Assembly: GCA_900107185.1 (NCBI GenBank)
Contig: FNPA01000001.1
Coordinates: 248,001-312,000 of the forward strand
Direction: 5' to 3'
Length of the DNA: 64,000 nucleotides
Origin: Ruminococcaceae bacterium YAD3003
Lineage (GTDB): Bacteria; Bacillota; Clostridia; Saccharofermentanales; Saccharofermentanaceae
In this document: positions 59,479 to 64,000 of the stretch, one piece after another
How positions within the stretch are numbered: the first letter of the stretch is position 1
Layout of the letters: each line of letters opens with the position of its first letter
Program-made: the position numbers and the translations under genes
The notes under the pieces: model-generated
Told to the model about the DNA's origin: nothing
Database searches by the model: none
Seen by the model: only the letters and a program-made list of their open reading frames with translations

Positions 59479-61899
59479 TTATCCTCTCTCGTTCAGGATC
59501 TTCTGTACTCTCTCCTGTGCGATCGCAACTACTTCCGAGAGCTCTTTCTGGCCTGAGAAGTAAGCGGGCATTTCTTCGCACAAAACCTTGTTGATCTCGC
59601 CGTCTTCGGCGTACATGATCGAGCAGTTTGTGATGATTCCTTCGAGAGTGTCAATGTGCTCTGATGTGTACTTGACTCTGTTATCCGGAAGTTCATCATC
59701 TCCGTAATAACCGTAAATACTGTTGATGTTATTCTCATTGAAATATTTAACAGCTTCTTCAGCGGTATTTCTGAATGCTTCACGGCTCAGTACAAAATTA
59801 CCCATTTCTGAATACTTCACCTGAACGTCATCTGACAACAGATATTTAACGAATTCACCGCAGGCATCAACATCGTAAGCCTGGGCAGAAATCGAGATTG
59901 AAGTATAAGGAACTGCCTGAGGACCACGGCCGTCACTGGAAGGTATACCCAAAATAGCATTTGCGCCGTTGAGCTGATTCAAAGCCTGGAAATAATCATA
60001 GAATCCGTAGCTTGTGGAAAAAAGAGCCTTTTTGATCTCTTCGTCAATAGGGCCTCCATATACAACAACATTGCTGCCGTATTCGCCCTCTTCCCATGTT
60101 CTGCTGCTCTCCGGAACGTTCTCCTTAACAAATTCTGCGAGCTCTGCAAATTCAGGACCTGTGAAATCAACTTTGCCGTTTGAGAGGAATTTATCTCTCA
60201 TGGAATTGAAAAGCTTCGTGAAATAGTATGCCTGACCGTTGGCGATTACATCCTCACCATTCAGTGTGTCATGCAGGAACTTCTCATATTCCTCAGTCGT
60301 AAAACCGGTGCCTGATGCTCCGGCATACTCTGCAGAGGTATGGATACCTGAGATTCCGAAACATACAGGAAGGTTGTAGAGCTTGCCGTCAACTTTGGAA
60401 ATATCGATGATGTTCGTGAAGTACTTATTCTGATCGAGGTTGCCGACATAAGGTGTCAGGTCAGCAAGATAGTTACCGTTGTTGAGCTGGTTCAAGTGGC
60501 TGACGTCGAGGAACATATCAGGGCCTTCACCGTTTATGATGTCCATCGTGAGCTGCTTGCTCATGTCAGCATAGTATTCGTTCTCTAACTCGCTCTCTTC
60601 GTCATCACTGTGAATCTCGTCGTAACTGATGTCTACACCTGATTTGTAACGGTCTGTTACTTCGATGAAGTACTTATCATTTGTCTGGTTGAAATTCATG
60701 ATAGCTTCACTCATTACGTCGTCAGTATATCCGTAGGATGTAAAGAGCTCTAAGATTCTCTTGCCCGCATTAGGGTTCTTGTCAGCTTTCGTGAATTCGA
60801 TCACCTTGAAATTTGAACTGTTCCAGTCATATCCCTGAGTGAATTTGACACTCGGATAAACTTCACCGCAAAGAATGAATGAATCGTCATTAACGTCAGC
60901 AATGTATAAGTTAGTAAGAATGTTTCTGCTTACCGGGCACCAGCTGAAATTGAAAATGTCTTCTTCTGCCTTTTTCTTCGTATCGATCTTGGTGATTCCT
61001 GCAGGGGTCATGTTATAAACGTTACCGTCTGCTGCGTTAAAGGCATTATAGAGAAGTGTTGTGTCGAGCCAGTCGAAATCCTTCTTGTCTGCCTTGCTGA
61101 CTGTACCTGTCTTGGTATCAAGGTTGTAGAACGCAGAACCGGTAGGAGTGTCCAGAATCAGAGTTAACTTCGTATCATCCATCGGAAGAATGGCGGCGAG
61201 GTTATAGATCTCTTCTTTCTCATCCTTGATCTCGATGTTCTCAAAACTGTTGTCGGGTGTCTTTACATTAAGAGTAATGTAGCTGTTTGTCTCTTCCCAA
61301 TGTGAGACGGCAGTAATGTCAACATCTCCGATCTTGTGATTTACAGATGACTGTGATCCTGATCCCATATCACGTGTATCAAGGATCTCCATGGTGTCGA
61401 GGTTAAAATCGACTTCCTGACTGGACATTTCATAAGTAACAGGGTCCCATTTAGCAATCGTGACAGTCAGGATTCCGTCATGATAAACAGCATTGTTGGG
61501 TGTTGAATCACTGTCAAAATAGTCATTGAAATCCAGTGTCTTGATGGTATTGCCGCTGGCTCTGTCGACAATGGACAAAAGATTAATGCTGTAGTCTGAA
61601 TAGTCCAGGGTCTCCCAATTCACGTTTCCTGTGGGCAATTTGTAATTGCCGTAAGTCAAAATGGTGATTTTGTCATCATCGATTCCTGCCAGACTGGAAT
61701 AGAGATATTCAATTTCTCTTGATTTGTCATATTCAGGCTCGAAATCAATGACCTTGGCATCGTACCACGGTGTGTCTGCCGTGATCTGCTTTCCTCCGTG
61801 GCTACCCGATTTGCCACCGGATTTGTTACATGCTGCTAACGAGAACACAAACGAAGCAGCAAGTGCGACTGCCGTCGCCTTGCATAGGGTCTTTTTCAT
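59479..61899 (-). CDS. Very large solute-binding lipoprotein with N-terminal beta-propeller-like region
   Basis: An 806-residue lipoprotein with signal peptide ending in SLAACNKSGG. Residues ~40-380 are beta-rich with repeated short strands (ITILTYGNYKLPTG; YNLAAILPMDDTKLTLILD; NVYNMTPAGITKID) resembling a propeller. Residues ~400-806 are a family 1 extracellular solute-binding protein (ADMSKQLTMDIINGEGPDMF; LPVCFGISGIHTSAEY; KYLLSDDVQVKYSEMGNFVL). Ordinary binding proteins have ~400-450 residues and sit beside permease genes; none is here. It may bind an oligosaccharide and work with a distant transporter or as a receptor. The ATG at 61899 follows AAAGGAG. Confidence 0.8.
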   Translation of the reverse strand: MKKTLCKATAVALAASFVFSLAACNKSGGKSGSHGGKQITADTPWYDAKVIDFEPEYDKSREIEYLYSSLAGIDDDKITILTYGNYKLPTGNVNWETLDYSDYSINLLSIVDRASGNTIKTLDFNDYFDSDSTPNNAVYHDGILTVTIAKWDPVTYEMSSQEVDFNLDTMEILDTRDMGSGSQSSVNHKIGDVDITAVSHWEETNSYITLNVKTPDNSFENIEIKDEKEEIYNLAAILPMDDTKLTLILDTPTGSAFYNLDTKTGTVSKADKKDFDWLDTTLLYNAFNAADGNVYNMTPAGITKIDTKKKAEEDIFNFSWCPVSRNILTNLYIADVNDDSFILCGEVYPSVKFTQGYDWNSSNFKVIEFTKADKNPNAGKRILELFTSYGYTDDVMSEAIMNFNQTNDKYFIEVTDRYKSGVDISYDEIHSDDEESELENEYYADMSKQLTMDIINGEGPDMFLDVSHLNQLNNGNYLADLTPYVGNLDQNKYFTNIIDISKVDGKLYNLPVCFGISGIHTSAEYAGASGTGFTTEEYEKFLHDTLNGEDVIANGQAYYFTKLFNSMRDKFLSNGKVDFTGPEFAELAEFVKENVPESSRTWEEGEYGSNVVVYGGPIDEEIKKALFSTSYGFYDYFQALNQLNGANAILGIPSSDGRGPQAVPYTSISISAQAYDVDACGEFVKYLLSDDVQVKYSEMGNFVLSREAFRNTAEEAVKYFNENNINSIYGYYGDDELPDNRVKYTSEHIDTLEGIITNCSIMYAEDGEINKVLCEEMPAYFSGQKELSEVVAIAQERVQKILNERG

Positions 61900-62305
61900 A
61901 ATACCAACTCCTTTCTCCCCATAGACAGTACGTTGGTTTTTTACTGTCCGCGCATATAATACCATAAAAGGAAAAGCGTCGTTCTGCCCTCAAATGTCCT
62001 GATTTTCGGGCTTTGCGATCAGAAATGCCTCAAAAATTGCCTCTTATCTGCCTCGAAAACACAAAAATCTAAAAAACTCCTGTTTTTTGCCGAAAAGTTA
62101 TCAAAAATGGGTAAATGTGGCAAATTTTAGCGATTTTTCGGCCAAAAATGGCCCTTTTTGAGCTGTTTTTGAAAATCTTTTACATCCCTCTTCGAACTTT
62201 TTTACATTCTTAATCAAAAAGTTACCCATTTTTTCCTGTGACAAATTATAATAGGGATACGTGTTTTCGCTTTGGCGAACTATAAATGTACGCGGGAGGC
62301 TTCAA
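61900..62305. other. 406-bp AT-rich intergenic region with inverted repeats
   Basis: No gene is visible. The region holds a GGCCA/TGGCC hairpin (62140-62153) and a 12-bp long-range inverted repeat, AAAAATGGGTAA (62103-62114) and TTACCCATTTTT (62222-62233). It also holds several CGAAAA/TTTTCG motifs. TATAAT at 62247-62252 is a likely -10 for the HerA gene, with the right arm of the inverted repeat where the -35 would be. Confidence 0.6.
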
Positions 62306-63928
62306 ATGACAATCGACGCACTATACGATGGTCTGAATTATCAGGACTTTTACATTGGTAAGGTTACTCAGGTATACAGAAGTAACTGTATCGCCCAAAT
62401 CGATAATCTTTCACTGATGTCCGACAGATCAAAGTTCAATCCTTCTTTTCTTCCTAATACCATTAACAACTATGTTCTTGTCGAATCGACATTGGGTATC
62501 TTCCTGGGAGAAATTTATGAGAACAAAGCTTCCAGAAAAAATATCTTTGAAATTTCATCCGGTGACGTTGACGTAAAGTCCAACGATTACCAGGAAGTAT
62601 GTATCGATACAATCGCATTGATGCCGAATGGCGCCAGCAAGTTCCAGCTCGCAGGTTTTAATACACTCGGTATTACAGATAAGGTTTATCTTGCAACTGA
62701 CTCAGCTTACAAGTTGTTCCTTGCTTCACTCGAGTTCTGCGGTGATGACGAAGAACCACTCCCGCCTTTTGCTACATATCTTAACAAGTCCAAGGCTGAG
62801 GTATCTCTCAAGCCCAGTACTCTTTTCAACCGTCACCTTATGTGCATCGGTGCTACCAACAGCGGTAAGTCAACAACCGCTCTCGCAATCCTCGATAAGG
62901 TAGTCTCAACAAAGCGTAAGGCTCTTATCATTGACCCTACAGGCGAGTACAGAAACGCTTTCTCAGATGACGAGATCACAAAGCTCACATTGGGCGTTGA
63001 TACAACAGTTGCTCCCGGTAAGATCTCCATGGAGCAGTGGGAAAAGCTCTTCGAGACTGAGAACAGCAGCCAGGGTGCGGTACTCTCTGAGGCTATCACT
63101 TCTCTCCGTTACATGAGAAAGATCGGCAGCGACACTTGCTACTACAAGGTCGGTGAGGATATCGAGGAGATTCAGGAGAAGATCGCTTCCGTAGGTAAGG
63201 ATGACGTTGATTTCGATATCTCACGTCTTCCTGAGCAGATCCAGCTCGAGTCCGTTTGCGAGCCTGACAGAGACAGTAACTACAACTTCAAGTACCGTTA
63301 CGATACGCTCAAGGCTAACATGAATGCATCCCTTGTTCAGAAGATCCAGTATCAGATGACAAACACAAAGTTCCTGACATTCTTCTCTGACAACCCGGAT
63401 ATGTATAACCTCCTTGACGTTATTGACGAGTTTGTACGTCTTCCTGATGCGAGCCTTTACATCGATACATCAACACTTGGTGCTTCAGAAGGTATCGGCG
63501 GAATGATCATCGACCTCGTAAGTACTTTCGTAATGTCTAAGAAGGAAGTTTGTCCGTTCGTATTCTTCATCGACGAGGTTCACAGATATGCTAAATCCAG
63601 ATATTCCGATAAGGACTATCACGGCGGTCTCACTCTCCTCGCAAGAGAAGGACGTAAGAAGGGTATCTTCCTCTACCTGACAACACAGAACCCTAAGGAC
63701 GTTTCACCTATCCTCTTCGGTCAGATCGGTACATTGCTCATCCACAGACTCATGCTTAACGATGAGATCCGTGCCGTAGAGAGCCACCTCGACGATTACG
63801 CTATCAAGCACGTAAGAAAGCTCAACCAGGGTGAAGTTATCCTCACGAGTGTTAACCTCCTGCACAACATGTTCATCCATGTTAACAAGAGCCCGAGAAC
63901 ACAGTACAACGTTACTCCGACACTCTAA
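62306..63928 (+). CDS. HerA-type (DUF87) ATPase
   Basis: A 540-residue ATPase. Residues ~15-130 form a beta-barrel-like HAS domain, followed by Walker A GATNSGKST (~182-190), LIIDPTGEY, Walker B FFIDEVH (~420) and TTQNPKDVSPILFGQI with the Arg-finger region LLIHRLM. HerA ATPases are hexameric DNA translocases that work with NurA nuclease or, in defence systems, with Sir2 or other effectors. No partner is visible in the window: upstream is a solute-binding protein gene, downstream a terminator and the window end. The ATG at 62306 follows GGGAGG. Confidence 0.87.
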   Translation: MTIDALYDGLNYQDFYIGKVTQVYRSNCIAQIDNLSLMSDRSKFNPSFLPNTINNYVLVESTLGIFLGEIYENKASRKNIFEISSGDVDVKSNDYQEVCIDTIALMPNGASKFQLAGFNTLGITDKVYLATDSAYKLFLASLEFCGDDEEPLPPFATYLNKSKAEVSLKPSTLFNRHLMCIGATNSGKSTTALAILDKVVSTKRKALIIDPTGEYRNAFSDDEITKLTLGVDTTVAPGKISMEQWEKLFETENSSQGAVLSEAITSLRYMRKIGSDTCYYKVGEDIEEIQEKIASVGKDDVDFDISRLPEQIQLESVCEPDRDSNYNFKYRYDTLKANMNASLVQKIQYQMTNTKFLTFFSDNPDMYNLLDVIDEFVRLPDASLYIDTSTLGASEGIGGMIIDLVSTFVMSKKEVCPFVFFIDEVHRYAKSRYSDKDYHGGLTLLAREGRKKGIFLYLTTQNPKDVSPILFGQIGTLLIHRLMLNDEIRAVESHLDDYAIKHVRKLNQGEVILTSVNLLHNMFIHVNKSPRTQYNVTPTL

Positions 63929-63955
63929 GATTTGGAATAAGATTAAATATATAAG

Positions 63956-63983
63956 GCCGGCATCAGATGGTGCCGGCTTTTTT
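63956..63983 (+). terminator. Terminator after the HerA gene
   Basis: GCCGGCA and TGCCGGC pair around TCAGATGG, followed by TTTTTT, about 30 nt past the stop codon. It argues that the gene is monocistronic. Confidence 0.85.
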
Positions 63984-64000
63984 GTGGTTGGGGTTGGAGG

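Overview
The window looks like a chromosomal segment of an anaerobic, Gram-positive-type clostridial bacterium (phylum Bacillota). Supporting traits are class I two-subunit fumarase, a two-gene sufC-sufB iron-sulfur system, rubrerythrin, superoxide-reductase and ferredoxin-type aldo/keto reductase genes, strong AGGAGG ribosome sites, lipoprotein signal peptides, a RibU ECF-type riboflavin transporter under an FMN riboswitch and an M-box in front of mgtE. A rumen or gut relative of Saccharofermentans or similar Clostridia is my guess, not something the sequence proves. I saw no tRNA, rRNA, CRISPR array, transposase or prophage gene.

Layout. 1-3.4 kb (minus): an asparaginase, a papain-like protein, an acyl carrier protein and a tandem ketosynthase that runs off the left edge. 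3.4-9.2 kb: exonuclease III, a 1280-residue periplasmic-binding-like/GGDEF/EAL/beta-solenoid protein and a DUF4236 protein. 9.2-13.2 kb: a hairpin repeat array, sufC-sufB and glmS. 13.5-16.1 kb: a Sel1-like protein and a lipoprotein. 16.1-32.4 kb (minus): a 15-gene surface-glycan operon. From its first gene it encodes LicD, a cytidylyltransferase-PEP mutase, phosphonopyruvate decarboxylase, enzymes for a dTDP-3-acetamido-3,6-dideoxyhexose, a flippase, a glycerophosphotransferase-like enzyme, glycosyltransferases, a polymerase and a chain-length protein. It should make a polysaccharide carrying an amino-deoxy sugar and a phosphonate.

32.5-41.2 kb: FMN riboswitch and ribU, an esterase, a second O-antigen-ligase-like protein, fumarase subunits, a HAD phosphatase, a DUF4349 lipoprotein, an FkbM methyltransferase and a YfcE-type phosphoesterase. 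41.2-45.2 kb: a YidC-like/sulfatase-like fusion next to another glycerophosphotransferase, probably an envelope polymer pair. 45.2-50.3 kb: a second hairpin array, a flavin-reductase/rubredoxin/rubrerythrin fusion, a TSCPD protein, a GNAT enzyme, mgtE with its M-box, and a four-helix membrane protein. 50.3-54.2 kb: aldo/keto reductase and a metY-cysK operon preceded by a cysteine-rich leader peptide. 54.2-59.4 kb: an AraC regulator, a GH16 glucanase lipoprotein, an XRE-desulfoferrodoxin regulator, and three paralogous small lipoproteins followed by a radical SAM/SPASM enzyme. 59.4-64 kb: a very large solute-binding lipoprotein and a HerA-type ATPase.

The strongest candidates for undescribed biology are (i) the six-cysteine leader peptide with its alternative hairpins ahead of metY-cysK, (ii) the triple lipoprotein/radical SAM cassette, and (iii) the intergenic arrays of exactly 39-bp inverted-repeat units with alternating 14- and 12-nt spacers at two distant loci, with related units of other arm sequence elsewhere.
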